Origin: Liquorilactobacillus nagelii DSM 13675
Lineage (GTDB): Bacteria > Bacillota > Bacilli > Lactobacillales > Lactobacillaceae
Assembly (NCBI RefSeq): GCF_019444005.1
Contig: NZ_CP049304.1
Span: 1,798,001-1,862,000 of the forward strand
Direction of reading: 5' to 3'
Length of the DNA: 64,000 bases
Below are positions 26,428-35,611 of the stretch, in pieces. The notes under the pieces are model-generated. The model saw only the letters and a list, made by a program, of their open reading frames with translations. It was not told where the DNA came from and searched no databases. Each line of letters starts with the position of its first letter. The first letter of the stretch is position 1. The translations under genes and the position numbers were made by a program.

Positions 26428-26916
26428 CTACTGATTATTCGTGCCTGTATTGTTTGTACTTGAGGATGACTGTGAACTTCTAGTTGCATTTTGCTGTTGA
26501 TTCTGATCTTCAGTTGAAGATGAAGATGAAGATGAGGATAAACTGGAACTTGTTGCTTCTGTATTGCCCTCACTCGAAGAACTTCTCGATGATGAGTCAG
26601 CTTCATTGTCTCTTTGCGTTGAACTACTTGATTGATCAGCGCTAGTTGTGGCAGATGAAGCATCAGGCCGTTCGCTACTACTTTCAGAAGAAGAAGTTTC
26701 ACTACTTTTATCTTTATTCTTGTTTTTATCAGTTGAACTGCTATCTTTTGTCGGTTGACTACTGCTTGAATAACTACTTGATGAAGAAACTTTTGATACT
26801 GGCTGCCCCTCTGAAGTATGCGTCGCAGTATTAACAGCAACGTTGGTAGCCCCGAGTGCTAAAACAAGCGACATAATTGCAAAAGGGGTTATAAACGGCG
26901 GCGTTTGAGATGCCAT
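26428..26916 (-). CDS. Serine-rich low-complexity protein with one N-terminal membrane segment
   Basis: The 162-residue product has one hydrophobic segment (about 9-30, PFAIMSLVLALGA) followed by a tail that is largely Ser with Thr, Asp, Glu, Asn and Gln. There is no LPXTG or other anchor motif. The tail would be an extracellular, disordered, possibly glycosylated spacer or a flexible membrane-tethered tail. GGAG precedes ATG 26916. A long frame in another phase (26394-26840) is a shadow of the TCN repeats. Coupled with the membrane protein downstream; function unknown. Confidence 0.7.
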   Translation of the reverse strand: MASQTPPFITPFAIMSLVLALGATNVAVNTATHTSEGQPVSKVSSSSSYSSSSQPTKDSSSTDKNKNKDKSSETSSSESSSERPDASSATTSADQSSSSTQRDNEADSSSRSSSSEGNTEATSSSLSSSSSSSSTEDQNQQQNATRSSQSSSSTNNTGTNNQ

Positions 26917-26986
26917 TTTTTAATCGCTCCATTCCTTGATAATTTACTATAAGACTAACTTATACCTATTTTTTGATAAAACAAGA

Positions 26987-27424
26987 CTATTTATTTGAAG
27001 TTTTTGCTAAATTTGCACATTCTGCACACAAACCGTAAAGCTCAAAATGATGATCTTGAATTTCACATCCTGGTAACTGCTCCTGAAAGAAATCCAACGG
27101 ACACATCTTAAGTTCCTGTACTTTACCACAATTACGACAAATAAAGTGGTGGTGGTGTTGCTGCGTGAAATCACACTGAAATTTGACAACAGCATTGCCA
27201 TCTCTAACTCGCTGTTCGACGATTCCCATTTCTTCAAACTCTTTAATATTACGATAAATTGTATTATGACTCATTCCTGGATATTGCTGATGCATATAAT
27301 GGTCAACTGTTGTAATGTTGACATACTGTGATTGAAAATGACTAAGATATTCCAACAAGCTTAGTCGCTGTTTGGTGATGCGGTAACGATTTTTTTGTAA
27401 TATTTTTACAGCAACATCTATCAT
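26987..27424 (-). CDS. Fur-family metalloregulator (PerR-like)
   Basis: Metal- or peroxide-responsive repressor. The 145-residue product has the winged-helix N-terminal part (RITKQRLSLLEYL ... MSHNTIYRNIKEFEEMGIVEQ), the His-rich metal site (QQHHHHFICRNCG), and a second Cys pair (LCAEC) that completes the structural zinc site. HTH residues and spacing fit PerR best; Fur or Zur cannot be excluded. A Fur-type operator at about 27450-27466 upstream suggests autoregulation. Confidence 0.87.
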   Translation of the reverse strand: MIDVAVKILQKNRYRITKQRLSLLEYLSHFQSQYVNITTVDHYMHQQYPGMSHNTIYRNIKEFEEMGIVEQRVRDGNAVVKFQCDFTQQHHHHFICRNCGKVQELKMCPLDFFQEQLPGCEIQDHHFELYGLCAECANLAKTSNK

Positions 27425-27448
27425 GTCAGCAGCCCCTTATTGATTAAA

Positions 27449-27468
27449 AATTAATGATAATAATTACT
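27449..27468 (-). promoter_or_regulatory. Fur/PerR-type box upstream of the regulator gene
   Basis: AATGATAATAATTACTATC resembles the 7-1-7 Fur/PerR inverted repeat TGATAATnATTATCA with one or two mismatches and lies about 25-40 bp before the start codon. Confidence 0.5.
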
Positions 27469-27493
27469 ATCTACCAGTATAACATAAACTAGT

Positions 27494-28051
27494 TTAAACT
27501 TCAGACAATAACCCGTTTCGTTTTAGCACCCGTTCTAAGTTTTTCACCGTTTGCTGCCATTCATCATTAATCAATACTTGACACTTATCTTTTAATTCCA
27601 CAGGTATTTGCAAATCACGTTGTCCCTCTTGACTTTGAAGATGTTTTTTCCCAGTAACTTCTCGGTGTTCTACTCGCTGTAATAAAATTTGCGGCGTACT
27701 TACTGTTATATAACAACAAATCGTTTGTTCCGGCAATTGTTGACAATATGTCAAGGCTCCCTTTGTATCTAAAACAATAACTGCATTGTCACTTTTATTC
27801 CAAGCTTGTTCAAGTCCTTCACGTGAAGAACCGTAATGGTATTGATCATAGACCACCCTTTCAAAATAATGGTGTTTTTTAAACGACAATTCGCTTTCAA
27901 AATAATAATCCTGCCCAGCTACCTCAGCTGGACGAGCGGGACGGGTGGTATGAGTAATAACTCGACTGAACTTGTATTGCTGTTGTAAATAATTACTAAT
28001 TCGGGTCTTTCCCGAACCAGGTGCTCCACAAAGAATCAAAAGTCGCTTCAT
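27494..28051 (-). CDS. Guanylate kinase-like NTPase (paralogue)
   Basis: P-loop protein of the guanylate kinase family: ILCGAPGSGKTRIS (5-18), THTTRPARPAEVAGQDYYF (the GMP-binding TTRxxRxxExxGxDY box), SSREGLEQAW and HREVTGKKH in the lid region. At 185 residues it is slightly shorter than housekeeping Gmk and more divergent, so it is likely an accessory paralogue. It is on the same strand as the Fur-family gene, 70 bp upstream. Whether it is a GMP kinase or acts on another nucleotide is not visible. Confidence 0.7.
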   Translation of the reverse strand: MKRLLILCGAPGSGKTRISNYLQQQYKFSRVITHTTRPARPAEVAGQDYYFESELSFKKHHYFERVVYDQYHYGSSREGLEQAWNKSDNAVIVLDTKGALTYCQQLPEQTICCYITVSTPQILLQRVEHREVTGKKHLQSQEGQRDLQIPVELKDKCQVLINDEWQQTVKNLERVLKRNGLLSEV

Positions 28052-28245
28052 CGTAATCTCTCCTCAAAGCTAAGTTCATAGTTTATTTTACTATATTTAG
28101 TTTAAAGCAACAGCTTTTTAATCCTGTTATATTATAACTAAATTCTAATCATTAAATTGACAAAAGTGATCGTTACTAAATGTAAGTATGCCTAATTTCA
28201 GGAAACGCTTTAATAAAAAAATAGAATAAATTTTCTTTTTGTGGT

Positions 28246-28271
28246 TAAAAATAATCAAATTATGTCGATTC
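28246..28271 (+). promoter_or_regulatory. SigD/FliA-like promoter of the chemoreceptor gene
   Basis: TAAA (28246-28249), a 14-bp spacer and GTCGATTC (28264-28271) resemble the motility sigma consensus TAAA-N15-GCCGATAT. It lies 58 bp before the start codon. Confidence 0.5.
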
Positions 28272-28328
28272 TTTCTGTATGGGGAAATCATATATTCATG
28301 GTAACAAAAAAAACAGGAGGATTCTTTG

Positions 28329-30392
28329 ATGCAAATGCAAAAAAAGAAAAGTATCAATAAGGCTATTTTTACAACCGTCTTAGCTGTCTCGTTCATTCCA
28401 ATTTTAATTTTGGTAACCGTTCTTTATTTTAAAACACGTGATTTATTAATCGAGCGCAACCAGATTAATGAAGCAAGTGCCGCAAAAGTTTTGATTGATT
28501 CTAAAAATAATATGCGAAACTCAGTCGAACAAGAGTTACAACAAGTTGCTAATTTCCCGGAATTTCAAAAAAACAACCTCAGTCAGATTCGATCAAAACT
28601 AAAAACTGTAAAAAACTCTAATCTAGATATTACCGGCATCGGCTTTGCCACCGACACAGGAAAAACGGTAATGTTTCAAAAGCTTCCCGCCGGCTACGAT
28701 CCACGGACACGTGCTTGGTATAAAGGAGCTGTTAGTGATAATGGTAAAGTTTTCTGGACAACACCTTATCGTGATGTTACCACTGGAAAAATTACAGTAA
28801 CTGCATCAGTTCTTGTCCATAGTTCCAACAATCAAACCGGTGTTTTATACATGGATGCTTCCTATAAAGATGTTAACCACTCCATTTCCGGCTTAAAGGT
28901 TGGTCGCACCGGTCGAGTAGCATTAGTTGCTAAAAACGGAACAGTGATTACCTCAAAGGCCGCTAAAAGTAGCGATGCCCTAAAAACAGGAGATAACATC
29001 CGCCAAACAACACTTTTTAAAAAAATTGCTGCTTCTAACAAAGTATCTGGTACAATAATCGTTCCAGATAAAGTCTACGCTAAAAAAGTCTATTTTAATA
29101 AAGGAAGTGCTAATAGTCCTACTTGGGCGATTGCTCAAGTCAAACAAACTGATTTGAGTCGTGAATTGCACACACTTTTGGTGACTTCAGCTATCGCAGC
29201 TTTAATCATGCTGATTCTTATCTTGTTAGATTCTACCTTTGCTACCAAATTAGTGCGAGAGATTGTCGCCATCTTCAGCAAACGTTTTGAACAACAAGCA
29301 GTTGGAAAAATCGAAGAAATTCCGACTTTTGAAAACAGACCGGCTCTGCTAAATTTTGAACAATTGGCTGCCAAAGTCTGTAGCCCTAATCCAGCTGGCA
29401 ATGAAATCAATCGTGCTTCCGCCCAGTATAATCAAATGGTGGCTTCCTTAGATACTTTAATTCAAGAAATTCATCATCAGAGTGACCAAGTTGCTGATGG
29501 GGCTGAGTCAATTCTAAAATTATCCCAGCAGACTAATAAGGCCACTGAAGAAGTTGCTCAAGCTATTACGGGTATCGCCCAAGTCACAACTTCGCAAGCT
29601 CAAGAAACAAGCAATAGCGTAACGCAACTGCACAGTCTTGCAGATATTATTACCGACATGCATCAAAACGTTACAACGATTAATGATAAGTCACAAGAAT
29701 CTGCTAAAATCAATCAAGAAAATATCAATATTGTCAATCATGTTGGTAAGACGATGCAAAGTGAAATGCAGCAGATGGAAAAACTAAAAACCAATATGGA
29801 AGCAACTAACGATAGTATCCAAAATATCACCAAAATTATCGCTGTCATTAATGACATCTCTCATCAAACTAACTTGTTAGCTTTAAATGCATCAATCGAA
29901 GCAGCTAGTGCTGGAGAATCAGGTAAAGGTTTTGCCGTCGTAGCAACTGAAATTCGGAAATTATCCGAACAAAGTAAAACTTCAACTAAAAACATTGCTA
30001 ATATTATTGAAAAAATTCGTCAGCAATCAACAGAAATGGTTAAACAAACAGCTGCGTCCTTAAATGGTGGAAAGAAGCAAGCTGATTTGATCCAAAAATC
30101 AGTTAATTCTTCGCAAGAAGTTTTTGATCGTAGTAATCTAATGATTGCAGGTATCAAAAAGTTAGCCGAAACCAGTCAACAGATTGAAAAAGTTCAAACG
30201 ACCGTTTTGGAGAATCTTGAAAATATCTCTGCTTCAACTGAAGAAAATTCAGCTGGTACCGAAGAGGTTTCTGCCAATTCGGAAGAAGTTCAAGCAACAA
30301 TGGATGAATTTACCAATCATATTGCTAATTTGAAAAAGACTGCAACTTCACTTGATGAAATGTTGAAAAACTTCAAAGTTATTAAATACTAA
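28329..30392 (+). CDS. Methyl-accepting chemotaxis protein
   Basis: Membrane chemoreceptor that would control CheA kinase and flagellar rotation. The 687-residue product has a first membrane helix (about 15-36), a dCache-type extracellular sensor (40-280, with [14 protein letters not shown] and [11 protein letters not shown]), a second helix (about 285-305), a HAMP-like linker and a long coiled-coil signalling domain with the conserved tip [24 protein letters not shown] 28329 is chosen over TTG 28326 from the AGGAGG spacing. It stands alone, with its own terminator. The dCache ligand is often an amino acid, but this is inference. Confidence 0.92.
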   Translation: MQMQKKKSINKAIFTTVLAVSFIPILILVTVLYFKTRDLLIERNQINEASAAKVLIDSKNNMRNSVEQELQQVANFPEFQKNNLSQIRSKLKTVKNSNLDITGIGFATDTGKTVMFQKLPAGYDPRTRAWYKGAVSDNGKVFWTTPYRDVTTGKITVTASVLVHSSNNQTGVLYMDASYKDVNHSISGLKVGRTGRVALVAKNGTVITSKAAKSSDALKTGDNIRQTTLFKKIAASNKVSGTIIVPDKVYAKKVYFNKGSANSPTWAIAQVKQTDLSRELHTLLVTSAIAALIMLILILLDSTFATKLVREIVAIFSKRFEQQAVGKIEEIPTFENRPALLNFEQLAAKVCSPNPAGNEINRASAQYNQMVASLDTLIQEIHHQSDQVADGAESILKLSQQTNKATEEVAQAITGIAQVTTSQAQETSNSVTQLHSLADIITDMHQNVTTINDKSQESAKINQENINIVNHVGKTMQSEMQQMEKLKTNMEATNDSIQNITKIIAVINDISHQTNLLALNASIEAASAGESGKGFAVVATEIRKLSEQSKTSTKNIANIIEKIRQQSTEMVKQTAASLNGGKKQADLIQKSVNSSQEVFDRSNLMIAGIKKLAETSQQIEKVQTTVLENLENISASTEENSAGTEEVSANSEEVQATMDEFTNHIANLKKTATSLDEMLKNFKVIKY

Positions 30393-30411
30393 TTTATACT
30401 ACACAAAAATT

Positions 30412-30456
30412 AAACCACAGTTGTCCTTATCTAGAAAGGTAACTGCGGTTTTTTCT
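30412..30456 (+). terminator. Terminator after the chemoreceptor gene
   Basis: AAACCACAGTT pairs imperfectly with AACTGCGGTTT around a small loop, followed by a T run. Confidence 0.75.
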
Positions 30457-30558
30457 TCCCCAAAATTGTTAGCATTCAAATAAATCTTAAGTAAAGCTGC
30501 TAGATAACTATTTTTGTAAGCGAAATTCAACTCGATTTATTAGCTTTTGCAAAGTTAT

Positions 30559-30586
30559 TTGACATTTTATTTTAATCTTGTATACT
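30559..30586 (+). promoter_or_regulatory. Promoter of the amino-acid permease gene
   Basis: TTGACA (30559-30564) and TATACT (30581-30586) at 16-bp spacing, with start about 40 bp before the gene. Confidence 0.65.
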
Positions 30587-30634
30587 TACTTCGTTATCTA
30601 TCTCTAACCTATTTTATTAATTGGGGGAATTTTT

Positions 30635-32023
30635 TTGAGTTTAAAAGAACGAATCTTTAAAAAAGAAAGCCTGGCACGTTATTTAGATAAAGATGGCCGC
30701 TTAGTTAAATCAATGGGCGCACTTGACTTGATAGCACTTGGAATTGGTGCTGTTATTGGAACCGGAATTTTCATTCTCCCAGGAACTGTTGCTGCACTAC
30801 ATAGTGGTCCGGCAATTATCCTTTCTTTTGTTGTTGCTGCAATTGTTTGCTCAACTTCAGCCATGTGCTATGCCGAATTTTCATCAGCTTTACCAATTGC
30901 TGGTAGTGCTTATTCTTTCGGCAATGTTATCTTTGGTGAAATTGTTGGCTGGTTTCTCGGCTGGGCTTTAATTTTAGAATACATGCTCGCCGTTGCCGCC
31001 GTTTCCACCGGCTGGGCAGCTTATTTTAGCTCTTTTTTAAGTGGATTCGGAATTCATCTTCCACAAGCTATCAGTGGTTATTTCGACCCAGCTCATGGAA
31101 CCTATATTAACTTAGTAGCTATTTTAATTGTTTTATTGATTTCTTTTATTCTATCTTTAGGGGTTAAAACTTCTGTGCGCTTTAATAATTTAATTGTCAT
31201 TTTAAAAATTGCCATTATTATTGTGTTCCTGCTGGTGGGAATGTTTTATGTTAAACCTGCTAATTGGCATCCCTTCTTACCTTTTGGAGTCAGTGGCGTC
31301 TTTAAAGGAGCTAGCTTAGTTTTCTTCGCTTATCTTGGTTTTGATGCTGTTTCTGCTTCCGCTGCCGAAGTTAAAAACCCTAAAAAGAATATGCCAGTCG
31401 GAATACTAGGAACTTTAATTATTTGTACGATCCTTTATATTTTAGTTTCGATTGTGCTAACCGGAATGGTTTCTTACACTAAATTAAACGTTGCTAACCC
31501 AGTATCTTTTGCCCTTCAGCTTGTCAATCAAAATTGGGTTGCCGGAATTATCTCGTTGGGCGCTTTAGCCGGCATGTTTACTATGATGGTTACCATGATT
31601 TTCAGTAGTTCCCGTTTAATTTATTCAATCGGCCGTGATGGTTTGCTGCCAAAATTTTTAGGCGAAGTCAGCCCTAAACATCACATTCCAGCAAATGCTA
31701 TGTTAATTGTCACTTTAATCATCTGCTTAATGGGTGGATTTGTTTCACTCGATCAATTAACTAACTTAGTTAATATTGGTACCTTAATTGCCTTTACTTT
31801 TGTTTCATTGGGTATTATCCCATTGCGTAAGCGCCAAGACATTCCCAATGATGGTTTTAAAGTTCCATTCTATCCAGTCTTACCAATTATTTCTGTCATT
31901 CTTTGTGTATTAATGATGACCCAACTGTCAGCAGAAACTTGGATTGCTTCGATTATCTGGTTTATTTTTGGAATGATCATCTACTTTGCTTACGGTATTA
32001 AACATAGTCAGCTAGCCAAATAA
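30635..32023 (+). CDS. APC-family amino-acid permease (CAT/YfnA-like)
   Basis: Secondary transporter for amino acids. The 462-residue protein shows twelve predicted membrane helices and the APC signature: GIGAVIGTGIFILPG in helix 1 (unwound substrate-binding Gly stretch), a conserved FFAYLGFDAVSASAAEVKNPKKNMPVGI segment in helix 6 and the following loop, and SSSRLIYSIGRDGLLPKF. The layout resembles the cationic amino-acid transporter branch. It starts at TTG 30635 with GGGGGA upstream. Substrate cannot be told from sequence. Confidence 0.9.
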   Translation: MSLKERIFKKESLARYLDKDGRLVKSMGALDLIALGIGAVIGTGIFILPGTVAALHSGPAIILSFVVAAIVCSTSAMCYAEFSSALPIAGSAYSFGNVIFGEIVGWFLGWALILEYMLAVAAVSTGWAAYFSSFLSGFGIHLPQAISGYFDPAHGTYINLVAILIVLLISFILSLGVKTSVRFNNLIVILKIAIIIVFLLVGMFYVKPANWHPFLPFGVSGVFKGASLVFFAYLGFDAVSASAAEVKNPKKNMPVGILGTLIICTILYILVSIVLTGMVSYTKLNVANPVSFALQLVNQNWVAGIISLGALAGMFTMMVTMIFSSSRLIYSIGRDGLLPKFLGEVSPKHHIPANAMLIVTLIICLMGGFVSLDQLTNLVNIGTLIAFTFVSLGIIPLRKRQDIPNDGFKVPFYPVLPIISVILCVLMMTQLSAETWIASIIWFIFGMIIYFAYGIKHSQLAK

Positions 32024-32051
32024 TTAAATTTAAAAGAAATTGTTAAATTAG

Positions 32052-32080
32052 ACAGAGTGCTTAAGCCGCTCTGTTTTTTT
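32052..32080 (+). terminator. Terminator after the permease gene
   Basis: ACAGAG (32052-32057) pairs with CTCTGT (32069-32074), followed by seven T residues. Confidence 0.75.
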
Positions 32081-32118
32081 GCTATAATTAGGAACAAATA
32101 ATTCTTGTGGAGGTAAAA

Positions 32119-34551
32119 ATGAAAAATAATCAATTTGCACGTTTAAAACCCAATCTTAAAACCAAAATTGCTGAATTAAAACAAATTAATTTTCTTAATC
32201 AGTCATCATTAAGCTTAACTGATCCAATACAATTATGGCGAGAACTTGTTGTTAAAGCTTTCCCGCAAGCTAAAACAGCTGCCGTTCAAACGACTAAATT
32301 AGCTAGTTTAGCTGCAACTGAAACTGAAACTCTACTAGATTTCACAAAAAATCATCCCATAACCAGCACTGCTTTTTATAATGTGGCATTACAGCTGCTT
32401 GATTTTATTGCGGATACAGATTTCAGCTTAAACAACCCACTAGAATTTTGCGAAAAGACGCAATTACCTTGCCAAAAACAAATTACTGATTGTTCATCCG
32501 TTATTAGTGCTTGGTATGATTTGTTGAACACTCAAAATAAACAAGGACAACTGTTGTTAGATCGATTAGCGGGCGATGGTTATTTTGCCAACTGGAAACA
32601 GCCAGTTACTCGGCCCTTATTTTTCAATGGAAAAGCCCAACCAATCTTTGACACAACTAAATTGCAACGAGAAACAGTTTATGTTGAGACCGAACTTGAT
32701 ACCGATTTAGATGGAAAACTTGATTTAGTAAAAGTTGATCTAATTCGTCCAGCAGAAACTGCTAATGCTTTGAAGGTTCCGGTTTTATTTACCGCTAGTC
32801 CTTACAACCAAGGAACAAATGAAGCTGACGCTGAAAAATTAATGCACAAGATGAGTGTTCCATTGCAACATAAGCAAACCGGAATTGAGGATTTAACTAG
32901 TGATGACGGCGCAAAGTCCACCACAAATGTTGCACCTATTTCCCGGGAAATTTCTGATACCACTAAGTCTGCTCAAGAAACCTTTACTGGTGAATTTTCT
33001 TATCGGTTAAATGATTACTTTCTAGCACGTGGTTTTGCCGTCGTTTATTCTGCTGGGATTGGTACTAAAGACTCTGACGGCCTGCGGACCTGTGGCTCAA
33101 TTGCTGAAACAATAGCTGCTAAAAATGTCATCGAATGGTTGACCGGAGACCGCCCAGCCTTCGTTAGCCGCAATTCAACTCAAGCAATTACTGCCTGGTG
33201 GTCAAATGGTGCTGTTGCAATGACTGGTAAATCATACTTAGGAACCTTGGCAACTGCCGTCGCTACTACTGGAGTAACTGGGTTGAAAACCATCATAGCT
33301 GAAGCAGCTATTTCTAATTGGTATGATTACTATCGTGACCATGGTCTAGTTGTTGCTCCTGGTGGTTTTCCCGGTGAAGATGCTGATGTTTTAGCGCAAG
33401 AATGCTTTAGCCGCAAGCAAACTGGTGGTGACTACCTAAAAATTAAAGAAACTGCTCAACAACAATTAGCAGCAATTACTATAGGTCAAGATCGTAACAG
33501 CGGCAATTATAACTATTTCTGGGATCAACGAAATTATCTGAAAGATATGCAACATATTAAGGCTGATGTTATCTTAGTCCACGGCTTAAATGATTGGAAT
33601 GTTAAATTGCGTAATGTCTACAATACTTGGCAAAAATTACAAGCTTTACCAATTCAAAAAAAATTAATTCTGCATCAGGGTCAACATATTTATATTAACA
33701 ACTTGCGTTCGCTGGATTTTACTGACATGATGAATCTTTGGCTATCTCACGAATTATATGGATTAAATAATCAAGCTGAGCAGGTTCTACCATCGGTCCT
33801 TGTTCAAGATAATATTACTCCTGAAAAATGGCTGACAACCAATCGCTGGCAATCATCAAACCAAGCACTGCCAACTTTGAATTTAGCCCCTAACGAGTTA
33901 AAAGTTGGCAAAGTTTCAACTTCCAAAGCACATTTTAATGATCAACTTTCACCAGAAAAATTTGAAAAATATCAACATAATTTAACTAGTTGGCAGCATG
34001 ATTTGCTTACAAATGGTTCACCATTAGAAAACCATCGTTTGCTTTTCAAAACTAAACCTTCAAACCATAAAATCAGTTTACGTGGAGTTCCGCAAGTTAC
34101 TCTCAAAGTTGCTGTTAACCAAAACTGTGGTTTATTAAGTTTGATGTTAGTCGATTATGGTGTTGCTCGGCGACTGCAAGAATCACCAAGTGTCTTAAGT
34201 TTTCGTGGGATTCAGCTTGGTTATAATTGGCAAGAAGAAAATGCAGTTGACTTCAAACTAGATGCTCAACCTAGTCCTTGGAAAATGATTACTAAAGGAC
34301 ATCTTAATCTGCAAAATCGGCAGCATCCATGGCAAGTTGATGAACTGAACCCCAATACCTATTATTCTTTAACAACCGAATTACAACCAATGTTTTATCA
34401 ATTGCCAGCTGGACACCAACTTGGCCTGATTATTTATGCAACCGACTTTGGAATGACAGTTCAGGGAAATCAAAATCTTGAATACTCCTTTGAACTTGAA
34501 AACTGCCATTTAAATTTACCGGGTTGCCAGTTTGAGAACGCCTTTTCTTAA
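32119..34551 (+). CDS. pepX: Xaa-Pro dipeptidyl-peptidase
   Basis: Serine peptidase (family S15) that removes X-Pro dipeptides from proline-rich peptides imported by Opp. The 810-residue product has the PepX N-terminal domain (1-150), the alpha/beta-hydrolase core with the nucleophile in GKSYLG, the acid in the VHGLNDWNV segment, a His in HQGQHIY, and the C-terminal jelly-roll domain. ATG 32119 is chosen because GGAGGT lies just before it; the GTG at 32107 would begin within that site. It is cytosolic, with no signal peptide. Confidence 0.96.
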   Translation: MKNNQFARLKPNLKTKIAELKQINFLNQSSLSLTDPIQLWRELVVKAFPQAKTAAVQTTKLASLAATETETLLDFTKNHPITSTAFYNVALQLLDFIADTDFSLNNPLEFCEKTQLPCQKQITDCSSVISAWYDLLNTQNKQGQLLLDRLAGDGYFANWKQPVTRPLFFNGKAQPIFDTTKLQRETVYVETELDTDLDGKLDLVKVDLIRPAETANALKVPVLFTASPYNQGTNEADAEKLMHKMSVPLQHKQTGIEDLTSDDGAKSTTNVAPISREISDTTKSAQETFTGEFSYRLNDYFLARGFAVVYSAGIGTKDSDGLRTCGSIAETIAAKNVIEWLTGDRPAFVSRNSTQAITAWWSNGAVAMTGKSYLGTLATAVATTGVTGLKTIIAEAAISNWYDYYRDHGLVVAPGGFPGEDADVLAQECFSRKQTGGDYLKIKETAQQQLAAITIGQDRNSGNYNYFWDQRNYLKDMQHIKADVILVHGLNDWNVKLRNVYNTWQKLQALPIQKKLILHQGQHIYINNLRSLDFTDMMNLWLSHELYGLNNQAEQVLPSVLVQDNITPEKWLTTNRWQSSNQALPTLNLAPNELKVGKVSTSKAHFNDQLSPEKFEKYQHNLTSWQHDLLTNGSPLENHRLLFKTKPSNHKISLRGVPQVTLKVAVNQNCGLLSLMLVDYGVARRLQESPSVLSFRGIQLGYNWQEENAVDFKLDAQPSPWKMITKGHLNLQNRQHPWQVDELNPNTYYSLTTELQPMFYQLPAGHQLGLIIYATDFGMTVQGNQNLEYSFELENCHLNLPGCQFENAFS

Positions 34552-34604
34552 ATCTGCCGAAAGTGTTATGATATTAGTAAATTAAGAAATGGGTGAAGTT
34601 TAAT

Positions 34605-35510
34605 ATGAAACAGGGAACAACAATTATTACATTAGATAATGGCTATCATCTATGGACTCATACCAGCGGTCAAGGTGATATCAAATTGCTTTGTTTGCAT
34701 GGCGGGCCTGGTGGCAACCATGAATACTATGAAAATTTTGCTAGTAAATTAGCTGATTTAGGCGTCCAAGTGTCTATGTACGATCAATTGGGTTCATGGT
34801 ATTCAGATCAACCTGACTTTTCAAAACAAGAAAATGTTGATAAATATTTAAACTTGGAATACTTTGTTGATGAAGTTGAAGAAGTGCGACAAAAGCTAGG
34901 CTTAGATCAATTTTATCTATTAGGACAATCTTGGGGTGGCGCATTAACCCAAGAATATGCTTTAAAATATCCGGAACACCTCAAGGGGATTATTATCTCC
35001 AGTATGACCGACAATATTGAAGAATATGTAGTTAATATCAATGCAATTCGTGAAAAAGAATTTTCAGCCGAAGATTTAGCGTTTATGAAACAATGCGAAG
35101 CCGATAATAACTACGATAACGATCGTTACCAAAACTTAATTGACATTTTAAACCGCGGCTATGTTGACCGCAAACAACCACCGGCAATTTCTCACTTAAC
35201 CGAAACAATGGCAACTCCCGTCTACAATTATTTCCAAGGCGACAATGAATTTGTTGTAACTGGCAAATTAAAGGGCTGGGATCGCCGCAAAGATATCCAC
35301 AATATCTCAGTACCAACTCTAATCACTTTTGGTGAGCATGAAACGATGCCAATTCCAACTGCCAAGCGGATGGCTGCTACCATTCCGCATGCACGTTTGA
35401 AAACCACACCAAATGGCGGGCATCATCATATGATTGATAATGCTCCAGTCTACTTTGCTCATTTAGAAGAATTCTTAAGTGATGTCGAAAATAATAATTT
35501 TAATGATTAA
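34605..35510 (+). CDS. pepI: Proline iminopeptidase
   Basis: Removes N-terminal proline from short peptides, complementing PepX. The alpha/beta-hydrolase of 301 residues has the oxyanion segment LHGGPGGNHEYY, MYDQLGSWYSDQP, the nucleophile elbow GQSWGG, FGEHETMP (acid) and GGHHHMIDN (His), as in family S33 lactobacillar PepI. ATG 34605 is preferred to GTG 34593. It follows pepX closely, forming a proline-peptide cluster. Confidence 0.92.
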   Translation: MKQGTTIITLDNGYHLWTHTSGQGDIKLLCLHGGPGGNHEYYENFASKLADLGVQVSMYDQLGSWYSDQPDFSKQENVDKYLNLEYFVDEVEEVRQKLGLDQFYLLGQSWGGALTQEYALKYPEHLKGIIISSMTDNIEEYVVNINAIREKEFSAEDLAFMKQCEADNNYDNDRYQNLIDILNRGYVDRKQPPAISHLTETMATPVYNYFQGDNEFVVTGKLKGWDRRKDIHNISVPTLITFGEHETMPIPTAKRMAATIPHARLKTTPNGGHHHMIDNAPVYFAHLEEFLSDVENNNFND

Positions 35511-35532
35511 TTAAAATCAGTCTGGTTGGTTT

Positions 35533-35566
35533 AAAGCGGTGGTGTCATTTTGGCTCACCGCTTTTA
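35533..35566 (+). terminator. Terminator after pepI
   Basis: AAAGCGGTG (35533-35541) pairs with CACCGCTTT (35556-35564), followed by a short T run. Confidence 0.6.
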
Positions 35567-35611
35567 GCATGGAAAAATGCTGGCATTCTGACTTTGAAAG
35601 GGGGCAACTGA

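Noticed and set aside
26394..26840. 148-codon minus-strand frame over the serine-rich gene
   Set aside because: Alternative-phase reading of the TCN repeats; the Ser-rich frame has the ribosome site and membrane segment.
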